Assembly (NCBI GenBank): GCA_016931135.1
Contig: JAFGFK010000402.1
Location: 1 to 36,712 of the forward strand
DNA from: Candidatus Sumerlaeota bacterium
GTDB taxonomy: Bacteria; Sumerlaeota; Sumerlaeia; MWCT01
Direction: 5' to 3'
Length of the DNA stretch: 36,712 bases
Both the position numbers and the translations under genes were made by a program. The notes under the pieces are model-generated. The model was not told the DNA's origin, did not search any database, and saw only the letters and a program-made list of their open reading frames with translations. This document shows, piece by piece, positions 7,791 through 16,223 of this stretch (within the stretch, counting starts at the first letter, position 1; each line of letters opens with the position of its first letter).

Positions 7791-10700
7791 AAAATACGCC
7801 GACGGGCTCGTTGCCAAGGGACAAAAAAGAAAAGCCCTTGTCTGGTATCGCAAGGCTGGCGATCTCAAACGCATGGCGGATATTCTCTTTGACTTGGGCG
7901 ATTACGAGGAGGCGATGAAGCAGTACGCATCCCTCTCCTTTTTTGAAAGAGCTGCGCAGGTCGCCCTGAAAGCCGGGCGGAACGATCTTGCCTTGGAGTA
8001 TTTTCGCAAAACTTCCAATCTGAAAGAGGCGGCAAGGCAACTCCTGGAAGCGGGAGACATCAAATCCTACGCCGTTTTGATGTCTGAACAGGACATGAAA
8101 CAGGAGGCTGCCGAAACGCTGGAAAAAATGGGGCAGCTGACCAGCGCGGCAAGGTTGTATGCTGAGATGGAAAATTTCGAGAAGGCAATCGCCCTTTTCC
8201 GTCAATGTCAGAGCTGGGATCAGATGATATCTGCTTATAAGGCAAGAGGGGACCTGGAAAAAGCGGCGGAGGAATGCCTGGAACATGAGGAGTTCCAGGT
8301 GGCCGCGGCGCTCTATACCCTCAATGAACAATTCAGCCACGCCGCAGAGGTCTATATGCGTCTTGGAAGGAAGGACAAGGCTCTGGAGTTGTTTGAAAAT
8401 GCTGGGGATTTTGAGTCTATTGCACAGATCCATATTGGTTCTGGGAGATTGGACATGGCAGCCCTGGCTTATGAAAAAATTCCAGGCATGGATCATATGG
8501 CGGGAGAAATCTATGAAAAACTTCTCATATTGGATGAGATGGATGTCATTAGCTTCAAAAATAATATTCAATGCGGAGTGGCGTCTTCCGATGGATCCGG
8601 CTTTGTGCTTTGTAAAGTCAACCGGTCTGTCACCTATACGACATCCGATTTGAATCCCAAATGGAGAATTATCGCTGGGGGCGATGGCATTCCCAGGGCG
8701 GTTGACATGACAAAGGAAGGCAAGCATATAATTGTCGGTACGGAAGGGACAGTCCTCGGTAAAGACAATTTCCTGACGCTTATTACGAATAAGAAAGAAA
8801 TCTTATGGGAAAAAAGCCTTCCGGAACCGGTCAAGGCGGTCAAGTTTCTTGCCAATGATACTGACTTCGTCGCTGCTATCGGCGACGAAGTCTATTGCTT
8901 TTCCATAAAGGGAGAGGAAAAGTGGGCGAGAGAGGTCGATTTCAAACCCTGGTCGATCGATGTGTCATCCGGGGGCGACCGGCTGCTCGTGGGGACTCTG
9001 GGGGGAACCGTTTATCTCTTGAATTCCCTGGGAGATGAAAAGGGGCGCTATTCCTTCGGAGAACGCATCCATCGCATCCAGTTTACTCCGGATGGGGAAA
9101 ATTTCATTGCCGCATGGGGCGATAAAAGTATTATTTATTGCAATATGAACTTCGAGAAAATCTGGGAATATTCGAGCGATGACCAGGTTCGCATGATGAA
9201 AGTCTATCCGGGAAGGGATGCGATCATATCCCTGACCACCCGGGAAATATCCCTCATAAACCTGGAAGGCGACAGGATTTACGCTGCGCCTTTCGAACAG
9301 AAAATCATGACATTTTTTACCGATGACTTCTCGAAAACGCTTTATGTCGCGCTGGAAGACAAAACCCTCCACAAGTATTCTATACGGGATTGCAAGATCA
9401 AGGCGGCGGAGTGTTTCACGCGCGCCGGGAATAAAAGCAGGGCTGCGATCATTTATCGGAGCGTGGAACGCTATTCGGAAGCCTATAACCTGTTCAAGGA
9501 AATCGGAGATTTTGAAAATGCGGCCAGCACCCTGCATCTTACCGGAGACCTGCTGACTTCGGCAAGGCATTACGAGGTCATCGGAAAATATGAAACGGCA
9601 GCGGATATTTACAAGGAGATCGGAGAACTCAACCTTGCCGCCAAGTGCTATGGCAAAGCCGGGAAGTATCAGGACGCAGCGACCTTGTATGAAGAATTGG
9701 GAGATTATATCCTGGCTGCGGATTTTTATGAAAGAGTCGGGCAATACAAGAAGGCGGGGATTCTATTCTCCAACGCCCAGCAGGATGAACGCGCCGTCCT
9801 CAACTATGAATCTCATATCAAGGAATTCCCTCAGGACAAGGAAACCATGTTCGAACTGGGGAAAAATTATCAGAAGATGGAAAGGTACGATGACGCCATC
9901 AGGATGTTTCAGAAGATTACCGAAACGCCGGAATATAAAAAGGATTCCCTGAAAAGACTCGGACAATGTTTCCTCTCCAACAAGATTTACGACGTGGCTC
10001 TCGATCGTTTCTTTGAATGCCTCGGGAAGGACGCCAAACCATCGCAGGACAATATCGACGTTTTATATGATATCGGCAAAACGTACCTTGAAAAAGGCGA
10101 TTATGAAAACGCCAAAGCGACCTTCGGGAAAGTCATGGCAATCGACTATTATTACAAGGATATCCAGGAACGCCTGAGAACCTCCGAGAGACTCGCAACC
10201 CGCCAGATTCAGGAAGCGGAGGTCGCCGCCACGCGCATGGTGGATACGGCGCAGGCTCCCGCAAGCGTCGTCGAGACGCAGCCCCATATACGGTATAAAA
10301 TCATCAAAAAACTCGGCGAAGGCGGCATGGGAGTCGTCTATCTGGCAAATGACACCAAACTCAATCGCCAGGTCGCCTGGAAGGTTTTGCCGCCCGCCAT
10401 GGCGAAAGATGAAGACATGAAGAAGCGTATGTTGAACGAAGCGCGCGCTGCGGCAAAACTCTCTCATCATAACATTATTTCCATCTATGATATCATCATG
10501 ACCGAAAACGAGTGTTCCATTATCATGGAATATATTGATGGAATAACATTAAGAACATTGATATACAGACAGCCCCAGCTTCCCCTGGATAAGGTGATGC
10601 GTTATGGAACTCAGATTTCCCAGGCGCTTCAGGCTGCGCATCATTCCGGCATCATCCACAGGGATCTGAAACCGGAAAATATCATGATTACATCGGAAAA

Positions 10701-11073
10701 CGATGAAGTAAAAGTGGTGGATTTCGGTCTGGCGCGCCTCGGCGATGATATGCATTTGACAAGAGAGGGGTGCATCCTGGGAACTATTCCTTACATGGCG
10801 CCCGAGCAGATCATGGCGCGCGATATTGTTCCCCAGACCGATCTTTACGCCCTGGGAATCATTCTCTATGAAATGCTTGTCGGCAAGACCCCGTTTACCG
10901 GCGAGAATGTGCTTGCCCAGCATCTTAACAACGCGCCTCCGAATCTTCTTGAATTGCGCATTGATACGCCCGCCTTTCTCAACGATCTGGTAATGGATTG
11001 TCTGGAAAAAGACCCCAAGAGCCGCCCCATTGGATCTTCTCAGATTATCGAAAGACTCAAGGGCGATAAGTAA
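7771..11073 (+). CDS. TPR / beta-propeller / TPR / C-terminal Ser-Thr protein kinase fusion
   Basis: In this 1100-residue protein, residues about 1-255 are TPR-like helical repeats, about 263-540 are a WD40/PQQ-like beta-propeller with repeated blade motifs, and about 545-805 are further TPRs (A-A-D-F-Y-E-R-V-G-Q-Y-type units). Residues 842-1100 are a complete Hanks-type kinase with G-E-G-G-M-G-V-V-Y, K871 in V-A-W-K, H-R-D-L-K-P-E-N (D965), D-F-G (D984) and M-A-P-E-Q. All catalytic residues are present, so it should be active. The V-A-W-K triad replaces the usual V-A-I/L-K. No signal peptide or membrane segment is evident, so it is probably cytoplasmic. Most bacterial kinases of this type have the kinase at the N-terminus; here it is at the end. 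It overlaps the ATPase gene by 20 nt; GGAG at 7758-7761 favours the ATG at 7771 over that at 7762. I infer that it senses or scaffolds and phosphorylates the neighbouring motor or its partners. Confidence 0.88.
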   Translation: MIKWLYKKYADGLVAKGQKRKALVWYRKAGDLKRMADILFDLGDYEEAMKQYASLSFFERAAQVALKAGRNDLALEYFRKTSNLKEAARQLLEAGDIKSYAVLMSEQDMKQEAAETLEKMGQLTSAARLYAEMENFEKAIALFRQCQSWDQMISAYKARGDLEKAAEECLEHEEFQVAAALYTLNEQFSHAAEVYMRLGRKDKALELFENAGDFESIAQIHIGSGRLDMAALAYEKIPGMDHMAGEIYEKLLILDEMDVISFKNNIQCGVASSDGSGFVLCKVNRSVTYTTSDLNPKWRIIAGGDGIPRAVDMTKEGKHIIVGTEGTVLGKDNFLTLITNKKEILWEKSLPEPVKAVKFLANDTDFVAAIGDEVYCFSIKGEEKWAREVDFKPWSIDVSSGGDRLLVGTLGGTVYLLNSLGDEKGRYSFGERIHRIQFTPDGENFIAAWGDKSIIYCNMNFEKIWEYSSDDQVRMMKVYPGRDAIISLTTREISLINLEGDRIYAAPFEQKIMTFFTDDFSKTLYVALEDKTLHKYSIRDCKIKAAECFTRAGNKSRAAIIYRSVERYSEAYNLFKEIGDFENAASTLHLTGDLLTSARHYEVIGKYETAADIYKEIGELNLAAKCYGKAGKYQDAATLYEELGDYILAADFYERVGQYKKAGILFSNAQQDERAVLNYESHIKEFPQDKETMFELGKNYQKMERYDDAIRMFQKITETPEYKKDSLKRLGQCFLSNKIYDVALDRFFECLGKDAKPSQDNIDVLYDIGKTYLEKGDYENAKATFGKVMAIDYYYKDIQERLRTSERLATRQIQEAEVAATRMVDTAQAPASVVETQPHIRYKIIKKLGEGGMGVVYLANDTKLNRQVAWKVLPPAMAKDEDMKKRMLNEARAAAKLSHHNIISIYDIIMTENECSIIMEYIDGITLRTLIYRQPQLPLDKVMRYGTQISQALQAAHHSGIIHRDLKPENIMITSENDEVKVVDFGLARLGDDMHLTREGCILGTIPYMAPEQIMARDIVPQTDLYALGIILYEMLVGKTPFTGENVLAQHLNNAPPNLLELRIDTPAFLNDLVMDCLEKDPKSRPIGSSQIIERLKGDK

Positions 11074-11366
11074 AAAAAATTGCCCGCCAGTAAGGTTATT
11101 ATATCCTCGGAATATCCTCTTTCTTTTTAATCTGATTTACCCGTGGTGATTCTGTGAATTCCCTTTCCTGAGTTCGTGAGTTCCAGATTCAAATTTATTT
11201 TTTTCCGTGGTTTTATTAAGATTATGCCATTCAGGTTTGACTCCCTTTGTGAATTATTATTCATTAAGATATTGACGTCAACTCCGAGAATAGGGTAAAC
11301 ATTCTTTGTTTAAATTTACGGAAAAGAACGATCCGTCAGTTACCGTTCTTGAGGGAGAAAAGGAAT
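11074..11366. other. Non-coding gap between the kinase gene and tatA
   Basis: 293 bases, A+T-rich, with no convincing open frame. It holds a perfect 10-bp palindrome TTGACGTCAA (11272-11281) whose left half could act as a -35 element; the best -10 at the right distance is poor. A GAGTTC repeat lies near 11170-11185. No terminator with a T-run is clear. It probably contains the promoter of the tat operon. Confidence 0.5.
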
Positions 11367-11579
11367 ATGCCGGGACATTGGGAAATCATTGTAATCATAT
11401 TGATTGCGTTGCTGATTTTCGGACCTAAAAAGATACCGGAGCTCATGCGCGGCCTTGGAAAGGGCATCAGGGAATTCAAGGATTCCATGAAGGAAGAACC
11501 CACGAAGCATGAAGAACCGCGCAAATTCAAAACAACAAATCATGATGATGACAATAACCATCAGGATTCTGGAGATTAA
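11367..11579 (+). CDS. tatA: Sec-independent protein translocase TatA
   Basis: The 70-residue protein has one N-terminal membrane helix (W-E-I-I-V-I-I-L-I-A-L-L-I-F-G), the conserved F-G-P-K-K-I-P-E-L hinge, an amphipathic helix (M-R-G-L-G-K-G-I-R-E-F-K) and a charged, His/Asp-rich tail. TatA oligomers form the pore of the twin-arginine pathway for folded proteins. The ATG at 11367 follows GGGAGAAAAGGAAT; an in-frame TTG 18 nt upstream would only add a charged run. tatC follows after 23 nt. No tatB-like gene is seen, so this looks like a minimal TatA-TatC system in which TatA does both jobs. Confidence 0.95.
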   Translation: MPGHWEIIVIILIALLIFGPKKIPELMRGLGKGIREFKDSMKEEPTKHEEPRKFKTTNHDDDNNHQDSGD

Positions 11580-11602
11580 AGCATTGTCAGGTAGATTGTC
11601 TG

Positions 11603-12505
11603 ATGATTGAAAATCGCCCCGCCGAGTTATCCGTATGGGATCATTGGGAGGAATTACGAACCCGGATTATTCGCTGCATTATCGCTTTGTCGCTTTCCGC
11701 CATCCTGGGATTGTTTTTATCGAAAAACGCCCTGGAGGCGCTTGTACAGCCCCTGGCGCGATCCCTGAACCATCTTGAGGAAAATTATCTTACGCTCCGA
11801 ATATCTCCTGAGGGAACGCTCTGTGTAGAAAACCTCCCTGATCCCGAATCAATAAATAAATTATCCCGATTTCGGCTCATTTTCCATTTCGAGAAAAATG
11901 ATAAAACCTTTGTCTTTGGCCCCGATTATCGCACTAATTTCTATTACTTCAATCCCATCGATCCCTTTACATTATGGCTGAAGGCTTCCCTGATCCTGGG
12001 CGTTCTGATCGCCCTTCCCTATGTTTTATTCCAGGTTTGGGCATTTGTAAGCCCCGGATTGACCAATAGTGAAAAGAGAGGAGTAAAACCGGTTCTCTGG
12101 ATGGGGTTCCTCCTGTTTCCGATCGGGGCTTGTTTTGCTTATTTCATGCTGCAATTCGCCCTCGGTTTCTTTACGCGTTATACATTCCCGGGGCTGGAAC
12201 CGCGCCTGGGAATTCATTCTTATATTGGTTTCGCCCTGACGCTGATGCTTGCGTCAGGGGTTGTTTTTGAACTACCTGTGGTTGTGGTGATTTTAACGTC
12301 AATGGGACTGGTTCATCCCGCTTTTTTAAGAAAATATCGCAGACATGCGATTATTTTATTGTTTTTACTTGCAGCGGTAGTTACCCCTCCGGATGTTTTT
12401 ACCATGTTTGCCGTTGCCATTCCTTTACTGGTATTGTATGAATTCTCGATAATACTTTCGAGTTTCATTGTGAAAAAAAGGAACATGGATAAAGGTAATA
12501 TCTGA
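11603..12505 (+). CDS. tatC: Sec-independent protein translocase TatC, with enlarged first periplasmic loop
   Basis: The 300-residue protein has six predicted membrane helices. The N-terminus has the conserved W-D-H-W-E-E-L-R-T-R-I, which binds the twin-arginine signal; later landmarks are A-L-P-Y-V-L-F-Q-V-W-A-F-V-S-P-G-L and a conserved P-P-D-V-F near the last helices. TatC is the signal-peptide receptor of the Tat translocon. Between the first helix (P50) and the family P-x-x-P-F position (P121) it has about 70 residues where many TatC proteins have 25-30, so the first periplasmic loop carries an insert of roughly 40 residues. It overlaps nothing, starts 23 nt after tatA and is followed after 25 nt by the receiver-HATPase gene. 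An ATG at 11603 is used; the ribosome binding site is weak. Confidence 0.95.
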   Translation: MIENRPAELSVWDHWEELRTRIIRCIIALSLSAILGLFLSKNALEALVQPLARSLNHLEENYLTLRISPEGTLCVENLPDPESINKLSRFRLIFHFEKNDKTFVFGPDYRTNFYYFNPIDPFTLWLKASLILGVLIALPYVLFQVWAFVSPGLTNSEKRGVKPVLWMGFLLFPIGACFAYFMLQFALGFFTRYTFPGLEPRLGIHSYIGFALTLMLASGVVFELPVVVVILTSMGLVHPAFLRKYRRHAIILLFLLAAVVTPPDVFTMFAVAIPLLVLYEFSIILSSFIVKKRNMDKGNI

Positions 12506-12530
12506 TTCCGGCTTTTCAAGCGAATAGAAA

Positions 12531-13439
12531 ATGAATAAGAGCATTCTGATCATAGATGAGGATCAATCTTCCAACGAGCATCTTCGCGGGATACTGCATC
12601 CGCAGTATGACGTTGTCGTATCGCCCACCCTGGATGGCGCAAGGGAACAGATAACCAGCCGGAAATTCGATCTGGCTATCGGCGATTTTGAAGTTTACTT
12701 TAATTCAGGTTTGAATTTTCCCAAAGAGATCAGGCAAATCCAGCCCTCTTTGAAAACAGCCCTGATTTCACGGGTGGATACGGAGTATTACATTTCCCAT
12801 TTGCTTCCCTGGGGTTGTCTCCATGCGTTTCCCAAACTTCCCTTTTACAACGCCCGCGACGTCTTCCTTTTCATCGACAACATCCTCGATCCCATGAGCG
12901 CTTTCGGGCTTCAAAGGTATCTGGCGCCGGATGCGGAAACAGAAAAAGTCCGGATAGGAAACCGTCTTGAAAAGAACAAAACCGTGGATCATGTCATCAA
13001 TTTCTTTGCGGAATGCGAGTATGAAATTCATGAACTGTACGACATCAGGCTCATTATGGAAGAGCTCATTAACAACGCCATTTTCCACGCCTTTATTGAT
13101 CAAAACGGGCAACCCAAGTATCATGTCAAGAATTTTGAATCCCTCGAATCTTCCGAAGAGGTATGGCTCAGGTATGGCGCCGATGCCACAACGATCGGAT
13201 TCAGCATAACAGACAACAGGGGGCTTCTCACGCCACAAATGATAATTGACAAACTTTCGCGACAATATAACCGTGAGGGATTATATGATGAACGGGGGAG
13301 GGGGCTGTACCTTGCCAGGCTTCTGGCGGGAAATATGGTTTTTAACATAGAGGCGCAAAGACGCACCCAGATCGCCTGTATTTTCTATGAAAAACGGATC
13401 AATATCCCGAAATCCTTCAGTATCAATTATATACAGTAG
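12531..13439 (+). CDS. Receiver domain fused to a GHKL (RsbW-like) ATPase domain
   Basis: In this 302-residue protein, residues about 1-115 are a CheY-like receiver with all key positions: acidic pocket D9/E10/D11, phospho-acceptor D52, S80 and K102. Residues about 160-290 form a HATPase_c domain: the N-box has E-E-L-I-N-N-A (177-183), the G1 box has T-D-N-R-G, and G2 has G-R-G-L-Y-L-A. There is no HisKA helix or obvious phospho-accepting His between the two, so it is not a classical histidine kinase; the ATPase half looks like the anti-sigma factor kinases of the RsbW/SpoIIAB type. A phosphorylation-controlled anti-sigma or partner-switch protein is the most likely role, but no STAS or PP2C partner gene is in the window. 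It is 25 nt downstream of tatC and probably in the same operon; the start has only a weak ribosome binding site. Confidence 0.8.
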   Translation: MNKSILIIDEDQSSNEHLRGILHPQYDVVVSPTLDGAREQITSRKFDLAIGDFEVYFNSGLNFPKEIRQIQPSLKTALISRVDTEYYISHLLPWGCLHAFPKLPFYNARDVFLFIDNILDPMSAFGLQRYLAPDAETEKVRIGNRLEKNKTVDHVINFFAECEYEIHELYDIRLIMEELINNAIFHAFIDQNGQPKYHVKNFESLESSEEVWLRYGADATTIGFSITDNRGLLTPQMIIDKLSRQYNREGLYDERGRGLYLARLLAGNMVFNIEAQRRTQIACIFYEKRINIPKSFSINYIQ

Positions 13440-13448
13440 CGCGATTCA

Positions 13449-14522
13449 TTATATAATGAGCATGGCGTCCCCGTAACTGTAGAAGCGATAGCCTTTTTCC
13501 ATTGCCTCATGATAGCATTTCATGATCAACGAATTTCCCGCAAAGGCGCAAACCAGCGTCAAAAGCGTGGAACGGGGAAGGTGAAAATTGGTCAAAATGA
13601 CGTCGCAGCATTGAAAACGATATCCGGGAACGATCATGATCTGCGTTTCTTTTGTTTCCGCTTTCACTAATCCCTCCTTATTGGAGGATGATTCCAGCGT
13701 TCTGACAACGGTCGTTCCCGCAGCAATCACCCGTCTTTTCTCCTTTCTGGCAAGATTGATCCGTTCCGCCGTTTCTTCCGGAATGAAATATCGTTCCTTG
13801 TGCATGATGTGATCTTCCACGTTTTCGGAGGTTACAGGGACAAATGTGCCAGGTCCCACATGAAGGGTGATATAAACGATTTCCACGCCGAAACGCCGAA
13901 GACGTTCGAGCAGTTCCATGGAGAAGTGGAGTCCTGCCGTAGGCGCTGCCACGCTCCCTCTTGTATGCGCATAAACTGTCTGGTAACGTTCCTGGTCCCC
14001 GGGTTCTTCCGGTGAAAGATGGGAAAAATCGGTGTGGAGATCGTCGCGTCTTGCCTTGAGGATATAGGGTGGAAGGGGGGTATGTCCGATATTTTGAAGC
14101 GTTTCCCACCATTCCCCCCTGCAGGAAAAACGGATGATCCTTTGTCCGGGTTGCTGGTAATGGAGGATTTCCCCTTCGAGGACATTTTTCTGGAATACAA
14201 TTTTATCTCCCGGTTTGATCTTTTTTCCCGGGCGGACCATGGCTTCCCAAACGAGGGGTTCTCGTTCCTGTATCAGGAGAACCTCGGCTTTACCTCCTCC
14301 GGGACTCCTGCGCCCCAGGAGTCGGGCGGGTATGACCCGGGAATCGTTTAAAACCAGGACATCACCCGGATCAAGATAGCGTTCAATATTGTAGAAATGA
14401 TCGTGTTGAATCGTTTCACAAGCCCTTTTGACGCAAAGCAGGCGGGATTGACTTCTCTCTTTTGCCGGATATCGCGCGATCAGGCGCTCAGGCAGATGGT
14501 AATCAAATAATCTGGTTTTCAT
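13449..14522 (-). CDS. queA: S-adenosylmethionine:tRNA ribosyltransferase-isomerase QueA
   Basis: The 357-residue protein starts M-K-T-R-L-F-D-Y-x-L-P-E-R-L-I-A-R-Y-P, the standard QueA start, and continues with the family blocks D-S-R-V-I-P-A-R-L-G-R, T-A-G-L-H-F and H-V-G-P-G-T-F. QueA transfers the ribosyl part of SAM to preQ1-modified tRNA, the penultimate step of queuosine synthesis, in the cytoplasm. The start at 14522 was chosen because the 21 residues encoded upstream do not match the family. The gene is convergent with the receiver-HATPase gene (gap 9 nt) and divergent from pilT. No other queuosine gene (tgt, queC-F) is nearby. Confidence 0.96.
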   Translation of the reverse strand: MKTRLFDYHLPERLIARYPAKERSQSRLLCVKRACETIQHDHFYNIERYLDPGDVLVLNDSRVIPARLLGRRSPGGGKAEVLLIQEREPLVWEAMVRPGKKIKPGDKIVFQKNVLEGEILHYQQPGQRIIRFSCRGEWWETLQNIGHTPLPPYILKARRDDLHTDFSHLSPEEPGDQERYQTVYAHTRGSVAAPTAGLHFSMELLERLRRFGVEIVYITLHVGPGTFVPVTSENVEDHIMHKERYFIPEETAERINLARKEKRRVIAAGTTVVRTLESSSNKEGLVKAETKETQIMIVPGYRFQCCDVILTNFHLPRSTLLTLVCAFAGNSLIMKCYHEAMEKGYRFYSYGDAMLII

Positions 14523-14623
14523 ATTTTTTCTCAATTTTTTTAAATTGTGATTTGACTTTAACATGGCAAATATCGTACTAGTCAAATCTAAATCAAATTT
14601 AATATCAAAGGAGGAAATCGAAT

Positions 14624-15691
14624 TTGTTTGATATAACCGATCTATTGAAAATGGCGGTTGAAAGGGATGCTTCCGACCTTCATGTTGTCGTGGGAAGACC
14701 TCCGGTTTTAAGAATGGACGGCCTCCTTCGCGATGTGGAAGACATGCAGTCCCTTTCAGCAGCGGATACCCACCGTTTTATTTACAGTATCCTGACCGAC
14801 CTTCAAAAGCAGAAATTCGAGCAAAACAAGGAGCTGGATTTCTCGCTTTCCATTTCCAATGTGGCAAGGTTCCGCGTGAATGTTCACTTTCAAAGGGGGA
14901 GTGTGGCTTCCGCTTTCAGAACCATTCCTTCCATTATCCGGAATTTCGAGGAACTTCACCTTCCCAAGCAGGTCTGTGAGAGGCTGGCGCGCAGACCTGC
15001 AGGCTTGATCCTTATCACAGGTCCTACAGGTTCCGGAAAGTCCACCACGCTTGCCGCCATGGTCGATCTCATCAACAAGGAACGAGAATGTCATGTGATA
15101 ACGATTGAAGACCCCATCGAGTATCTGCATTCGCATAAAAAGGCTTTGATCGAACAGCGGGAAGTGAACGAAGACACATATTCCTTTGCCAACGCCTTGA
15201 AATATGTCCTGCGCCAGGACCCGGACGTCATCATGGTGGGTGAAATGAGGGATCTCGAAACTATCAGCGCAGCGATTACCGCTGCGGAAACCGGACACCT
15301 TGTTTTTTCCACCCTGCATACCGTTGACGTATGCCAGACAATTGACCGTATTATCGATGTTTTTCCTCCTCATCAGCAGGAGCAGATCAGAATCCAGATG
15401 GCGGGAGTGCTGGAGGGAGTGCTCTGTCAGAAACTGCTTCCCTCCTCGCATGGACGCGGCAGGGAAATCGCCGTTGAGATCATGGTGGCGACGGAAGCCA
15501 TCCGAAGCCTGATCCGGGAAGGCAAGACCCATCAGATTTACGCCATGCTGGAAGCGGGAGGACAATGGGGTATGCAGACCATGGATCGCGCGCTTTTGAA
15601 TCTTTACAAAAAGGGACGCATTACCAAGGAATTGACTCTCCTGAACGCCAGAAACCAGGAAGAGATGAGAAGACACATGTTCAGTCCATAA
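14624..15691 (+). CDS. pilT: Twitching motility / pilus retraction ATPase PilT
   Basis: The 355-residue protein belongs to the retraction ATPase branch of the PilT/PilU family. Markers are an N-terminal A-S-D-L-H, Walker A GPTGSGKSTT (K139), the Asp box E-D-P-I-E-Y, the Walker B-like D-P-D-V-I-M-V-G-E-M-R-D, the His box S-T-L-H-T, and the C-terminal A-I-R-S-L-I-R-E-G-K motif typical of PilT. It has none of the N-terminal MshEN or zinc modules of PilB/GspE. The TTG start at 14624 follows AAAGGAGG (14608-14614) at 9 nt. It leads a run with the bifunctional-nuclease-family gene and is divergent from queA. The paired extension-type ATPase at 5796 is about 7 kb away. Confidence 0.93.
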   Translation: MFDITDLLKMAVERDASDLHVVVGRPPVLRMDGLLRDVEDMQSLSAADTHRFIYSILTDLQKQKFEQNKELDFSLSISNVARFRVNVHFQRGSVASAFRTIPSIIRNFEELHLPKQVCERLARRPAGLILITGPTGSGKSTTLAAMVDLINKERECHVITIEDPIEYLHSHKKALIEQREVNEDTYSFANALKYVLRQDPDVIMVGEMRDLETISAAITAAETGHLVFSTLHTVDVCQTIDRIIDVFPPHQQEQIRIQMAGVLEGVLCQKLLPSSHGRGREIAVEIMVATEAIRSLIREGKTHQIYAMLEAGGQWGMQTMDRALLNLYKKGRITKELTLLNARNQEEMRRHMFSP

Positions 15692-15764
15692 GATATTTTC
15701 CATTAATGGCGTCAAGACTCCGGGAATGGGGAGAAACGAGATATTTCCCAAAGGAGTGGAAACT

Positions 15765-16223
15765 ATGTTTGTTGAAATGGAACTGGCGGAAATTCAGATG
15801 TCGGAGGTTATCAATCACCATCAGATCATCATTTTATCCGAAAAAGGAGGAACCCGCGCCTTTCCGGTTTTTATAGGTTTCTATGAAGCTTCCGCCATGG
15901 AACTTTCCATCAAAAAGTATCAAACCCCCCGACCCATGACCCATGATCTTATTTTCAATATTTTGGACGCCTTTCATCTCGATTTGGTTCGTGTCCTGAT
16001 CGATGACTTGCGCAATGACACTTTCTTCGGTAAATTAGTGATACGAAAAGATGGGGAAGAAGATGAATCTCTGATTGATACCCGCCCTTCCGATGCCATT
16101 GTTCTTGCCAGTAAGAGGGGCATACCCATTTTTGTCGAAGAAGACGTCCTGAACCAGGTGACACGGGCAGCCGATCAGGAAGATGAAAACCAGGAACCTC
16201 CTTCTCCCGAAGATGCCTTTTGA
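15765..16223 (+). CDS. Bifunctional nuclease (DUF151/BFN) family protein
   Basis: The 152-residue protein shows the domain of this family: an N-terminal V-E-M-E-L-A-E-I-x-M-S, an A-F-P-V-F-I-G-F-Y-E-A-S-A-M-E block and the conserved D-T-R-P-S-D-A-I-V-L-A-S-K segment. Members in plants have RNase and DNase activity; in bacteria the function is largely unknown. The C-terminal 20 residues are acidic. The ATG at 15765 is preceded by AAAGGAGTGG at about 7 nt; a GTG-type extension upstream is rejected. It lies 73 nt after pilT, so it may be co-transcribed, and its end overlaps the start of the following gene. Confidence 0.88.
   Translation: MFVEMELAEIQMSEVINHHQIIILSEKGGTRAFPVFIGFYEASAMELSIKKYQTPRPMTHDLIFNILDAFHLDLVRVLIDDLRNDTFFGKLVIRKDGEEDESLIDTRPSDAIVLASKRGIPIFVEEDVLNQVTRAADQEDENQEPPSPEDAF

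Noticed and set aside
11272-11281. Palindrome TTGACGTCAA as an operator of the tat operon
   Set aside because: A perfect 10-base palindrome, but short, single and without a second promoter element at a normal distance. It is mentioned only in the entry for that gap.
13447-13458. Palindrome CATTATATAATG between the receiver-HATPase gene and queA
   Set aside because: A pure A+T-rich palindrome mostly inside the queA 3' end, without G-C stem or T-run; not supported as a terminator or operator.
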